NCBI GenBank assembly: GCA_018066065.1
Contig: JAGHSC010000072.1
Coordinates: forward strand, 1 to 34,833
Direction of reading: 5' to 3'
DNA from: Candidatus Cryptobacteroides faecihippi
GTDB lineage: Bacteria; Bacteroidota; Bacteroidia; Bacteroidales; UBA932
Length of the DNA stretch: 34,833 nucleotides
Each line of letters opens with the position of its first letter. Position 1 is the first letter of the stretch. The notes beneath the pieces are model-generated. The model was given only the letters and a program-made list of their open reading frames with translations. It ran no database searches and had not been told where the DNA came from. Made by a program: the position numbers and the translations under genes. Below, in pieces: positions 8,703 to 17,469 of this stretch.

Positions 8703-10492
8703 TCTGGGTCCTGTCCGAGGATTGCCTTGAGTCGGGCGGCATCGAACTTCGCCTTGCGGTCGTAGGTGTAGATACCGTTCTGCTCCTGCTCGACATCGGT
8801 CAGCTGGGTGTAGCAGAAACCGCTGATGTAGTCGAAGCTGAGGATGGTGTCCGTCAGGCCCTTGATCCTGTCGTAGAACTCGTCGAGTGATTTCGGACCC
8901 TGTCCGTAGCCCCAGGTGTTCGCGGCGTACTGCTCGATCACCCACTTGATTCCGCCGTACTCGTCGAGGAAGTAAGGCTGTCCATCGTAAGGGCATTCCT
9001 CGTTCTTGTCGTAGGTAGGGACGGTTCCGTCTCCCTTCAGGGTGAGGTCCTTCCTGAGTCCTTCAGCGTCCTGGTTGTAGTCGTGGTAGCTCCAGAGGTC
9101 GGTGATGACGTGGTAGCCGCCGCTGACGTCGTTGACCGGCCTGTAGTCGAGGTTGTGGGTCATGGTGTAGACATCCATGACCATCCTGTCATGGACTCTT
9201 CCGCCTTCATTGCCCTTGTTCCTTGCCCAGGTCTCGTTGAACGGAGTCCATCCGATGATCGAAGGATGGTTGCGGTCGCGTACCACGATCTCCTGCCACT
9301 CGGTCACGAAATTCCTTGTGGCATCCTCCCTGTTGACGTCGAATCCCCAGCTGGATGATTCACCCCATGTGAGGTAGCCGAGCTTGTCGGCCCAGTAGTG
9401 GAATCTCTCTTCAAAGACCTTCTGATGGAGACGGGCGCCGTTGAAGCCGACGGCCTGGCTCATGAGGATGTCGTTCTTCAGTGCCTCGTCGGACGGAGCT
9501 GTCCAGATGCCGTCAGGGTAGAAACCCTGGTCGAGGACCAGTCTGAGGAAGACAGGCTTGTTGTTGAGGTAGATCCTGTTGCCTTCGATGTGGATCTTGC
9601 GCATGCCTGCGTAGGAGGTTACCTTGTCGATGGTGTTGCCGTCCTTGTCCGTCACCACATATTCAATGTCGTAGAGGAACGGGCTGTCAGGGGACCAGGT
9701 CTTGACCTTCTTGATCGGAAGGGAGATGCTGGTGACCGACGAAGCCTTCACGGATGCGCTGGAGATAACCTTTCCTTCGTCGAGGACCTTTACGCTGAGG
9801 GTCTGGCCGTCGAGCGAGAAGAATGATGGCTCGACGATGAAACGGCTGTTGTCGAGGTCAGGCTTGACGTAGGCTGCCTTGAGTCCTGCAGGAGCGACTG
9901 CCTCCATCCAGACGGTCTGCCAGATGCCTGTGATCCTGGTGTACTGGCATCCGTAGGAGTTGAGCCGCTCTGACTGCTTTCCTCCCGGCTGGAGTCTCGA
10001 GCGGGTGTTGTCCTCGACCTTGAGCACGAGGTTGGCTTCCTCTCCGGCCTTGACGAATCTCGTGATGTCGAACTCGAAGGAAGCAGAGCCTCCCCAGTGC
10101 CTTCCGGCGAGGGATCCGTTGACGTAGAGAGCACAGTACCAGTCGACTCCTCCGAAGTGGATCAGCACCTTGCGGCCGTCCCATGAAGAAGGGACGCTGA
10201 CCTTGCGCTGGTACCACATCGAGTAGATGAAGTCCTTGTGGCCGACGCCCGAAAGCTCGCTTTCAGGGCAGAATGGGACGGTGATCTTTCCTTCAAAGCC
10301 CTGTGAGGCGTTCAGGCCGCGCTCGAGTCCGGAGTTCGGCATGTCGAAGGTGTAGGTCCATGTTCCGTTGAGGTTCATCCATTCGGTCCTCTCGAACTGA
10401 GGCCTTGGATATTCAGGTCTTGGGATGTTGTTCTGCGCTGCGAGGGAGATGCCCATGAAGAGCGCGAGGATGATGAGTGCTGTCTTTTTCAT
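8690..10492 (-). CDS. Glycoside hydrolase family 2 (beta-galactosidase/beta-glucuronidase-like), secreted
   Basis: 600 aa; jelly-roll sugar-binding domain, HFGGVDWYCALYVNGSLAGRHWGGSASFEFDIT; acid/base region IIGWTPFNETW; nucleophile region YFLDEYGGI. Confidence 0.9.
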   Translation of the reverse strand: MKKTALIILALFMGISLAAQNNIPRPEYPRPQFERTEWMNLNGTWTYTFDMPNSGLERGLNASQGFEGKITVPFCPESELSGVGHKDFIYSMWYQRKVSVPSSWDGRKVLIHFGGVDWYCALYVNGSLAGRHWGGSASFEFDITRFVKAGEEANLVLKVEDNTRSRLQPGGKQSERLNSYGCQYTRITGIWQTVWMEAVAPAGLKAAYVKPDLDNSRFIVEPSFFSLDGQTLSVKVLDEGKVISSASVKASSVTSISLPIKKVKTWSPDSPFLYDIEYVVTDKDGNTIDKVTSYAGMRKIHIEGNRIYLNNKPVFLRLVLDQGFYPDGIWTAPSDEALKNDILMSQAVGFNGARLHQKVFEERFHYWADKLGYLTWGESSSWGFDVNREDATRNFVTEWQEIVVRDRNHPSIIGWTPFNETWARNKGNEGGRVHDRMVMDVYTMTHNLDYRPVNDVSGGYHVITDLWSYHDYNQDAEGLRKDLTLKGDGTVPTYDKNEECPYDGQPYFLDEYGGIKWVIEQYAANTWGYGQGPKSLDEFYDRIKGLTDTILSFDYISGFCYTQLTDVEQEQNGIYTYDRKAKFDAARLKAILGQDPEWAK

Positions 10493-10501
10493 TATTTGGT
10501 T

Positions 10502-11674
10502 CTATTTTTCGTATTTTCTGTCAACCATGACGTCCTTGACGGCGTCGATGTAGGAGAAGCCGTGCTTGATGTCAGGAAGGAGATAGGCGGCTTCCACCCA
10601 TTCGTTGAATGCGTAGATGGTGATCATCTTTGGCTGCTCAGGCTTGCTGTCGGCGTAGTCCTTGGCACGCTGGAGGAAGCCTGCGAAGGCTTCCGGTGTG
10701 ACATTGTGCTTGAGTGCTCCATGGTAGTCTCCATTCGGATAGCGTGGGCTGTCGTCGAAGTTGATCGATGCGTTGGCGAAGAATGGGACATCGAGGGCGG
10801 CATTCCATTTCTCGACGCGCTTCCAGTAGTTCTCGCCCCAGAGGATGTAGTCATCCGGGAATGGATTCTCCCAGTTGTAGAAAGTCACGCTGTTGACTCC
10901 AAGATTCTTGACTCCGTCCAGCACGAATTGGTTAGGGTCTCCCTGGGTCACGAGCTGGAGATGCATTCCCGGGAAGCCTGCCTCTGCGACCTTCTCCCTG
11001 AGGTAGTCCATTGCCTTGGCTGCTTCCTCGAAGCTTCCGAAACCGGTGATGAAGTTGTTCAGCTGGTAGAGGGTGAAGAGAGGCTTTCCATCGAGCTTGA
11101 GGTAGTTAGGCTCCTTGAAGTAGCCGACAAGCTTCTCGACTATGTTCTTGAAGTCATCCCAGCCGACAGCACCATCCCAGAGCATGGAATCGTCGTCACC
11201 GTGGCGGTAGGCGTTCCAGTAGTTGCGTGGCACCGAGTGGTTTGCCCACATCACGTAGAAGTGCATCTTCATCCTGTTGCTGGCCTTGAGGAATCCTTCG
11301 TCGAGGCAGCTCTCAAGGAATGGCTGATGGTCGAACCAGTACCAGTCAAAGGCGAAGGTGTTGACTCCGTGCGAGCTGGCGAGATCGATCCAGCGCTCCA
11401 TGACCTGAGGGTCATCGTCCATCTCGTAGCCCCAGAGAGGGACTTTCGGCTGGTACTGTCCCTCGAACTGAGGCTGGGCCCTGCGGATGATTTCCCATTC
11501 GCCTTCGCCCTTGTCCCAGAGCTCTCGGTTGGCCAGTGCGTCATCGTGGCAGGATGGCCAGATGTACGCTGAGACGATGTATTCCGGATTCTCAAGTCCA
11601 TCCTTGACATTGGATGTGCTGTTGCATCCGATGAGGCAGCAGATGGCTGCCAGAAATGCTGCAGTACGTTTCAT
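10502..11674 (-). CDS. Lipoprotein of glycoside hydrolase family 99-like / WbsX-like type
   Basis: Lipobox AAICCLIGC; ISA..WPSCHDD, GVNTFAFDWYWFDHQPFLE, FYVMWANHSVPRNYW, LDGKPLFTLYQL, MITIYAFNEWVEAAYLLPD are typical of GH99-like proteins. Confidence 0.78.
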   Translation of the reverse strand: MKRTAAFLAAICCLIGCNSTSNVKDGLENPEYIVSAYIWPSCHDDALANRELWDKGEGEWEIIRRAQPQFEGQYQPKVPLWGYEMDDDPQVMERWIDLASSHGVNTFAFDWYWFDHQPFLESCLDEGFLKASNRMKMHFYVMWANHSVPRNYWNAYRHGDDDSMLWDGAVGWDDFKNIVEKLVGYFKEPNYLKLDGKPLFTLYQLNNFITGFGSFEEAAKAMDYLREKVAEAGFPGMHLQLVTQGDPNQFVLDGVKNLGVNSVTFYNWENPFPDDYILWGENYWKRVEKWNAALDVPFFANASINFDDSPRYPNGDYHGALKHNVTPEAFAGFLQRAKDYADSKPEQPKMITIYAFNEWVEAAYLLPDIKHGFSYIDAVKDVMVDRKYEK

Positions 11675-11692
11675 TATGCTTTCCTGTGTTTC

Positions 11693-14605
11693 TTATTCGA
11701 GATTGAATGTGAAGGTGTAGCTTCCGGAGCCTGTTACGATGCGTCCGTTTTCTGCGGAGATGATGCCGTTCCTGCCTTCGGTGATGGCCTTGCCTGATTC
11801 CTTGACCCCGGTGGCATTCTCCGGGAGGATCACGTCGGCCGTGGTTCCGGCAGGGATCTTGACTTCAAGGGTGATCCTGCCGTCCTTCCTGGTCCAGTTG
11901 CTGACGATCCTGCCGTAGACGCTGTCGTAGTGGCATTCCACGTTGTCGAGGCTGGAGATGAATGATGGGTGGATCAGCGTGTGGCGGAATCCAGGGGCAT
12001 CCTCGTCGAACTGGATGCCGGCCAGATGGCGGTAGAAGTACTCACTGACGGAGCAGAACGGGAGGTGGTTCTGTGAGTCGTACCCATCCCATGTCTCCCA
12101 CATCGAGTTGGCTCCCTTGGCGACCATGTAGCCCCAGCTTGGGTAGGTAGGCTGCGTGACCATCTGGAAGGTGAGCTCCGGATCGACTTCCGGCATGTAG
12201 CCCATCAGGGACTGGATGCCGAGGAAGCCGGTTCCGAGATGCGAGTCGTTTGCCTTGATCTGTGAGATAAGCTCGCTCTCGACAGCGTCCTTCTCCTGCT
12301 CGGGCACGAGGCCGTAGTAGAGGGCGGTGACGTTGGTGCTCTGGCGGTAGCCGGTCGGAACCGTGCCATGGTAGCTGTGTGTCTCCGGATCGTAGAATTC
12401 GTCGTTGAAGTGGCCGGCTATCTCCTTTGCACGCTGCTCGTAGTAGCTGGCCTTGTCGCTGAGGCCCAGCGCCTTGCATATTCCTGCAAGCTTCCTGTGC
12501 ACGAGATAGTGCGAGGTCGTGCCGTAGAATGGGAGGCCCTCCGGCGGAGCCATGTCGTTGTGTCGAGGCTTGGAGTCGTCGATGGTCGGATGAGGCGAGA
12601 TCCAGTCGCCCAGGACGTCGTTGATGATGTCAGGCTTGCCTGGAAGCTCCCTGTGGAGCCTGCTGCTGGCGGCGAAGGTCTCCATGTTCCTGAGGTTGTC
12701 GGAAAGGATCTTTGTGTCGCCGTAGAAGTGGAGCATGTCCGTCGGGACATAGACGAGGGCTGCAGGCCATGTCGTGGAGGTGTTTCCGTCGTAGCCGGTG
12801 GAAGGGGCGACGGTCACGTAGCCTCCCTGAGGGGTCTCGGAAAGGGCGAGGTCCCTGACCCATTTCTCGAAGAAGAGGGCCATGTTGAAGTTGTACATCG
12901 TGGCCTTGCTGACGATGTAGGTGTCGCAGGTCCAGCCCTGCTTCTCTCTGTGCGGACAGTCGGTCGGGATGCTCACGAAGTTGCTGAGCATGCTGTTGAT
13001 CGAGTTCTGCTGGAGGGTGTTGACCACCTCGTCGGAGCACCTGAACGAGCCGTTCGTCTCGAAGTCTGTGTGTACAGGGATGCCCTCGACGCCGACGATC
13101 TCGATGTCGCTGTCGGCCCAGACACGGATGTACTGGAATCCCTTGTAGGAGAACATGCACTCGAAGGTCTCCTCGCCTTCACCCTTCATGATGTAGCCGT
13201 TCTGCTGGCGCACGTTGATGCACTTGTCGTAGAAAGAGGCGTAGAGAGGGTCCTTCTTGTCGTAGACGTAGCATGATGGGGCGAGGTCCGGGCATATGTC
13301 CTTGTTCGAAGGGCGTTCGCAGTACTCGACCAGCACCCTGGTGCCGCGCGCTCCCTTGACTGTTACCCTTGCCCAGCCGGCGATCTCCTTGCCGATGTCG
13401 TAGACCTTGCTGCCCAGGTAGGAGTCGATGACGCGCACCGGGTTCAGTGGAGCGAACTTCCTGACAGGCGGCATGACCTGCGCCTGGAGGCTTGTCTCGA
13501 ATGGGATCAGGCTTGCCTGGGCCCACTGCGAGTCATCGAAGCCGGGCCTGTCCCAGCCTTCCTTCTCCTCGCGGGCGTCGTAGAGCTCGCCATGCCTGGT
13601 GTCGTCGTAGATGACAGGTCCGCCCGCTGTCTTCCAGGAAGCGTCTGTCTTGATGTACTCGGTCCTGCCGTCTGAATATTCAATCTTCAGGAGGGCTATC
13701 ACTTTCGGCTCGTCCACCCATGAGGAGCGGCAGAGGCCCCATATGTCGTTGCAGATCGGTTCGTACTGGCCGCGTCCGAGCATGACTCCGATGGCGTTGT
13801 CGCCCTCGATCAGGTCGGTGACGTCATAGCGGTCGTAGATGGATCTCTGGTCGAAGTTGGTCCAGGCTGGGTTCAGCTCCCTGTCTCCGACTCTCTTTCC
13901 GTTGAGGTAGGGGATGTAGTAGCCAAGGCCGCAGATGTAGAGGTCGGCCTTCCTGACCTTGCCGACAGTGGTGAATTCCTTGCGGAAGAGAGGTGACGGG
14001 TCGTAGTCGGTCATCTCCCAGATCGTGAAGATGCTGGAGTCCTTCCAGTTTGCCCATGGCCAGGACTCTCCCGGAATCATGCCGACGGAGGTCTGCCTCT
14101 CGATTTCCTTCTGCTCGTTCCATTCGGACTGCCAGGTCTCGCGGTCCTTGAAGGCAATCCATTCAGCTCCCTTCCAGGCGTCCTTGGACAGGAGGCCCAT
14201 GGACCACCTTGCAGGCTTGCTCCAGCGGGATGCCTTGCCGTCCGCGTTCCAGACCCTGACCTTCCAGTAATAGTCCTTCATGGACTCGAGCCTTGCACCT
14301 GAATATTCAATGCTGACGCTTTCCCCGGACTCGACCTTGCCGGTGTTCCAGATGTCAGCCTTCCTCTTTGTCAGTTCCTTCCTGGATGACGCCACGAGGA
14401 TCTGATAGGCCGTCTGCCTGTCGCCTCTGGCTCCGGATTCCATGATCCAGCTGAGTCTCGGGCTCTGTGCATCGATGCATTCCGGGTCGACTGTGAACTC
14501 GCATCGCAGTCCTTTTGCCTTGACTCCAGCCATCATGCCGGTCTGTGTGAGAAGGACGGTTATGATGCCTGCCGCGAGGGCTTTGCAGATTCTTTTGAAT
14601 GTCAT
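11693..14605 (-). CDS. Alpha-L-rhamnosidase, glycoside hydrolase family 78
   Basis: 970 aa; LRCEFTVDPECIDAQSPRLSWIM, FRKEFTTVGKVRKADLYICGLGYYIPYLNGKRVGDRELNPAWTNFDQR, SIPTDCPHREKQGWTCD, MWETWDGYDSQNHLPFCSVSEYFYRHLAGI. Confidence 0.94.
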   Translation of the reverse strand: MTFKRICKALAAGIITVLLTQTGMMAGVKAKGLRCEFTVDPECIDAQSPRLSWIMESGARGDRQTAYQILVASSRKELTKRKADIWNTGKVESGESVSIEYSGARLESMKDYYWKVRVWNADGKASRWSKPARWSMGLLSKDAWKGAEWIAFKDRETWQSEWNEQKEIERQTSVGMIPGESWPWANWKDSSIFTIWEMTDYDPSPLFRKEFTTVGKVRKADLYICGLGYYIPYLNGKRVGDRELNPAWTNFDQRSIYDRYDVTDLIEGDNAIGVMLGRGQYEPICNDIWGLCRSSWVDEPKVIALLKIEYSDGRTEYIKTDASWKTAGGPVIYDDTRHGELYDAREEKEGWDRPGFDDSQWAQASLIPFETSLQAQVMPPVRKFAPLNPVRVIDSYLGSKVYDIGKEIAGWARVTVKGARGTRVLVEYCERPSNKDICPDLAPSCYVYDKKDPLYASFYDKCINVRQQNGYIMKGEGEETFECMFSYKGFQYIRVWADSDIEIVGVEGIPVHTDFETNGSFRCSDEVVNTLQQNSINSMLSNFVSIPTDCPHREKQGWTCDTYIVSKATMYNFNMALFFEKWVRDLALSETPQGGYVTVAPSTGYDGNTSTTWPAALVYVPTDMLHFYGDTKILSDNLRNMETFAASSRLHRELPGKPDIINDVLGDWISPHPTIDDSKPRHNDMAPPEGLPFYGTTSHYLVHRKLAGICKALGLSDKASYYEQRAKEIAGHFNDEFYDPETHSYHGTVPTGYRQSTNVTALYYGLVPEQEKDAVESELISQIKANDSHLGTGFLGIQSLMGYMPEVDPELTFQMVTQPTYPSWGYMVAKGANSMWETWDGYDSQNHLPFCSVSEYFYRHLAGIQFDEDAPGFRHTLIHPSFISSLDNVECHYDSVYGRIVSNWTRKDGRITLEVKIPAGTTADVILPENATGVKESGKAITEGRNGIISAENGRIVTGSGSYTFTFNLE

Positions 14606-14681
14606 TGCTTCGGTCTTTGTTTTTTGCCGTCAGCAAAGTAATAAAAGATCTGGCTAAAAACAAATTGATTCCAATAATGAT

Positions 14682-14689
14682 TATCTTTG
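14682..14689 (+). promoter_or_regulatory. Bacteroidota-type promoter -7 element (TATCTTTG) for the GH109-like gene
   Basis: TATCTTTG matches TAnnTTTG, 36 nt upstream of the ATG at 14726. Confidence 0.55.
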
Positions 14690-14725
14690 TGGAATCCCGG
14701 AAATCAACAGAAATCATCAATAACA

Positions 14726-16093
14726 ATGAAGAGATCAATCATCATCGCAGTCATGTGCCTGCTCTCGCTTGCTTCCTGCAAGCCTGTGAAAACCATCACT
14801 GCATCCGTCCCTGCACACGAGGAGGATGGCGTCATCGTTCTGGAGACTCCTGCAAGGGAGCCTGGACAGGAAAGCGCCCTCGGCATGAAGTGCGAGCCGC
14901 TCGACACCGTGCGCATCGGATTCGTCGGAATCGGAGGACGTGGAACAGCTGCCGTCCAGCGCTACACCTATCTTGACAACGTCAGGGTCGTCGCCCTCTG
15001 CGACGAGAATCCTGCAAGGGTCGATGCCTGCAACGAGATCCTTGCCAACGCAGGTCTCCCTCAGGCAGCGGGCTACGTCGGCTCCGAAGCTTACAAGGAG
15101 CTCTGCGAGCGTGACGATATCGACCTTGTCTACATCGCCCCCGACTGGCTCGACCATGTTCCTGTGGCCCTCTGTGCCATGAACAACGGAAAGCATGCCG
15201 CAAACGAGGTCCCTGGTGCCATGACCATCGAGGACTGCTGGGCAATCGTCAACACTTCAGAGAAGACCCGCCGTCACTGCATGATGCTCGAGAACTGCTG
15301 CTACGACTTCTTCGAGATGGCAGCCCTCAACATGGCTCAGCAGGGTGTCTTCGGCGAGGTCTATCATGTCGAGGGTGCCTACATCCACTTCCTTGCAGAG
15401 GATTGGGGATTCAGCGAGCCTTGGAGAATCGACTACAACATGGCTCACCGCGGAGACAACTATCCTACCCACGGCCTTGGCCCGATCGCCCAGGTACTTG
15501 ACATCCATCGCGGCGACAAGTTCGACTATCTTGTCTCGATGGACACACCTTCCTACAACGGCAAGGTCGCTGCCAAGAGATACAGGGATTCCGACGAGTG
15601 CCTTGACGGAGACCACACCATCAGCCTCATCCGCACCGAGAAGGGTAAGGTTGTCGAGGTACAGCACAATGTCTACGCCTACCGTCCTTACACCAGGATG
15701 TTCCAGCTCACAGGTACCGAAGGCTTTGCGAACAAGTATCCGATCGAGCAGATTTCCGTGAAGGGCATCAGCGGACACAGGGAGGTTTCCAAGGAAGTCA
15801 TGGATTCCCTTCTCAATGCCTACAAGTTCGATTTCGTGATGGAGATCGAGGACAAGGCAAGAGAGGTCGGCGGACATGGTGGAATGGATTTCATCATGGA
15901 CTACAGGCTTGTCTACTGTCTGCACAACGGACTTCCTCTCGACCAGGATGTCTACGATGCAGCAGAGTGGAGCTGTGTCCAGGAACTCAGCCGCATCTCT
16001 CTCGAGAATGGCTCAAAGCCTGTGAAGGTTCCTGATTTCGCACGCGGCGACTGGAATGTCGTCAAGGGCTTCCGTTATGCATTCAAGGACTAG
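14726..16093 (+). CDS. Gfo/Idh/MocA family oxidoreductase-fold lipoprotein, GH109-like (alpha-N-acetylgalactosaminidase family)
   Basis: Start MKRSIIIAVMCLLSLASC (lipobox); Rossmann VRIGFVGIGGRGTAAVQ; MAHRGDNYPTHGLGPIAQVLDIHRGD characteristic of GH109. Confidence 0.82.
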   Translation: MKRSIIIAVMCLLSLASCKPVKTITASVPAHEEDGVIVLETPAREPGQESALGMKCEPLDTVRIGFVGIGGRGTAAVQRYTYLDNVRVVALCDENPARVDACNEILANAGLPQAAGYVGSEAYKELCERDDIDLVYIAPDWLDHVPVALCAMNNGKHAANEVPGAMTIEDCWAIVNTSEKTRRHCMMLENCCYDFFEMAALNMAQQGVFGEVYHVEGAYIHFLAEDWGFSEPWRIDYNMAHRGDNYPTHGLGPIAQVLDIHRGDKFDYLVSMDTPSYNGKVAAKRYRDSDECLDGDHTISLIRTEKGKVVEVQHNVYAYRPYTRMFQLTGTEGFANKYPIEQISVKGISGHREVSKEVMDSLLNAYKFDFVMEIEDKAREVGGHGGMDFIMDYRLVYCLHNGLPLDQDVYDAAEWSCVQELSRISLENGSKPVKVPDFARGDWNVVKGFRYAFKD

Positions 16094-16109
16094 TAAAAGC
16101 CTTTTCGAC

Positions 16110-16140
16110 TTTGTCCTGTAGAGTCTTTTTATTAATTTTG
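16110..16140 (+). promoter_or_regulatory. Promoter of ackA: TTTG-N19-TAATTTTG
   Basis: TTTG at 16110..16113 and TAATTTTG at 16133..16140, 19-nt spacer, 7 nt before the ackA ATG at 16148. Confidence 0.65.
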
Positions 16141-16147
16141 CACCATT

Positions 16148-17401
16148 ATGAAAATTCTGGTCATCAATTGCGGAAGTTCCTCTATCAAGTACCAGCTGCT
16201 TGATATGCGCAGCGAGCAGGACTATAGCCTCCTCGCAAAAGGAAACCTTGAAAAGATTGCATTGCCTGACAGCAAGATAACCCACAAGCCAACCGGCAAG
16301 GAGCCTTATGTCAACGTCAGCCCTGTCGCTGACCACACCGAAGGCATGAAGGTTGTCCTCGCAGCCCTCACAGACCCTGTCTGCGGCGTGATCTCCAGCT
16401 TCGATGAGATCGACGCAGTAGGTCACCGTATCGTGCAGGGTGCCGATTTCTTCAATGGACCTGCCCTCATCGACGAGGACGTCATGGAGAAGATCGGAAT
16501 CTGCTGCGACTATGCACCTCTCCACAATCCGGCTCACATCCTTGGTATCCGTGCAATGCAGGCAGTCCTTCCTGAGGTACCTCAGGTCGCTGTCTTCGAC
16601 ACTGCATTCCATCAGACAATGGCGCCGGAAGTCTACATGTACGCACTTCCTTACGAGTACTACGAGAAGTACCGTGTCCGCCGCTACGGTGCTCACGGAA
16701 CATCACACAAGTACGTAAGCCAGAGGGCTATCCAGTTCGCAGGCCTCGATCCTGAGAACAGCAGGATCATCACCTGCCACATTGGTAACGGAAGCTCCGT
16801 CACCGCAGTGAAGAACGGCAAGTGCTTCGACACCTCCATGGGATTCACCCCGCTCGAGGGCATGATCATGGGTACCCGCTGCGGAAACATCGACGCAAGC
16901 CTTGTCCCTTACATCATGAAGAAGGAGAACATGACTCCTGACGAGGCAACCGCAATGATGAACAAGAAGTCCGGTTTCCAGGGCCTCTCAGGCAAGACTT
17001 CCGACATGCGTGACGTCCTTGGCTTCGCTGCCGAGGGTGACGAAAGAAGCCAGCTTGTCGTCAACAAGCTCATCCTTGACATCACCAAGCTCATCGGCCA
17101 GTACATCGCCGAGATGGGTGGCGTCGACCTCATCGTCTTCACCGCCGGCATCGCCGAGAACAACCCTTGGCTCCCTGTCAACATCTGCGAGCACTTCAAG
17201 TACATGGGTCTCAAGATGGCATGGGAGATGGAGAACAAGAGCGGTGTTCCTTTCTACAAGGAGTGCCAGGCTTCGGTCAAGGCTCACGCTGTGAGCGACG
17301 AGGCTTACATCTCTGCTCCTGATTCAGCAGTAAAGGTTGCGATGATCCCTACCAACGAGGAGCTCATGATCGCGATCGACACCATGAATCTTACAAAGTA
17401 G
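16148..17401 (+). CDS. ackA: Acetate kinase
   Basis: MKILVINCGSSSIKYQL; AVFDTAFHQTMAPEVYMYALPYEYYEKYRVRRYGAHGTSHKYVSQRA; CHIGNGSSVTAVKNGKCFDTSMGFTPLEGMIMGTRCGNID. Confidence 0.97.
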   Translation: MKILVINCGSSSIKYQLLDMRSEQDYSLLAKGNLEKIALPDSKITHKPTGKEPYVNVSPVADHTEGMKVVLAALTDPVCGVISSFDEIDAVGHRIVQGADFFNGPALIDEDVMEKIGICCDYAPLHNPAHILGIRAMQAVLPEVPQVAVFDTAFHQTMAPEVYMYALPYEYYEKYRVRRYGAHGTSHKYVSQRAIQFAGLDPENSRIITCHIGNGSSVTAVKNGKCFDTSMGFTPLEGMIMGTRCGNIDASLVPYIMKKENMTPDEATAMMNKKSGFQGLSGKTSDMRDVLGFAAEGDERSQLVVNKLILDITKLIGQYIAEMGGVDLIVFTAGIAENNPWLPVNICEHFKYMGLKMAWEMENKSGVPFYKECQASVKAHAVSDEAYISAPDSAVKVAMIPTNEELMIAIDTMNLTK

Positions 17402-17423
17402 TCCCTTTGGGACAAGATACTGA

Positions 17424-17453
17424 CCCGTCTCCTTCCCGGGAGGCGGGTTTTTT
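17424..17453 (+). terminator. Rho-independent terminator of ackA
   Basis: CCCGTCTCC-ttcccg-GGAGGCGGG (9 bp with one G-U) followed by TTTTTTATT. Confidence 0.8.
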
Positions 17454-17455
17454 AT

Positions 17456-17463
17456 TATATTTG
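17456..17463 (+). promoter_or_regulatory. -7-like element TATATTTG immediately behind the ackA terminator, upstream of the GH43 fusion
   Basis: TATATTTG matches TAnnTTTG and ends 6 nt before the ATG at 17470; no clear -33 TTTG. Confidence 0.4.
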
Positions 17464-17469
17464 CGGAAT

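Noticed and set aside
10496-11572. 358-aa ORF antisense to the GH99-like gene
   Set aside because: Mirrors the sense gene almost exactly; composition (many V/D/E/L) is the usual antisense shadow of GC-rich third positions; no recognisable domain.
12368-13276. 302-aa plus-strand ORF inside GH78
   Set aside because: Antisense shadow of a clear GH78 gene; no family motifs and no start context.
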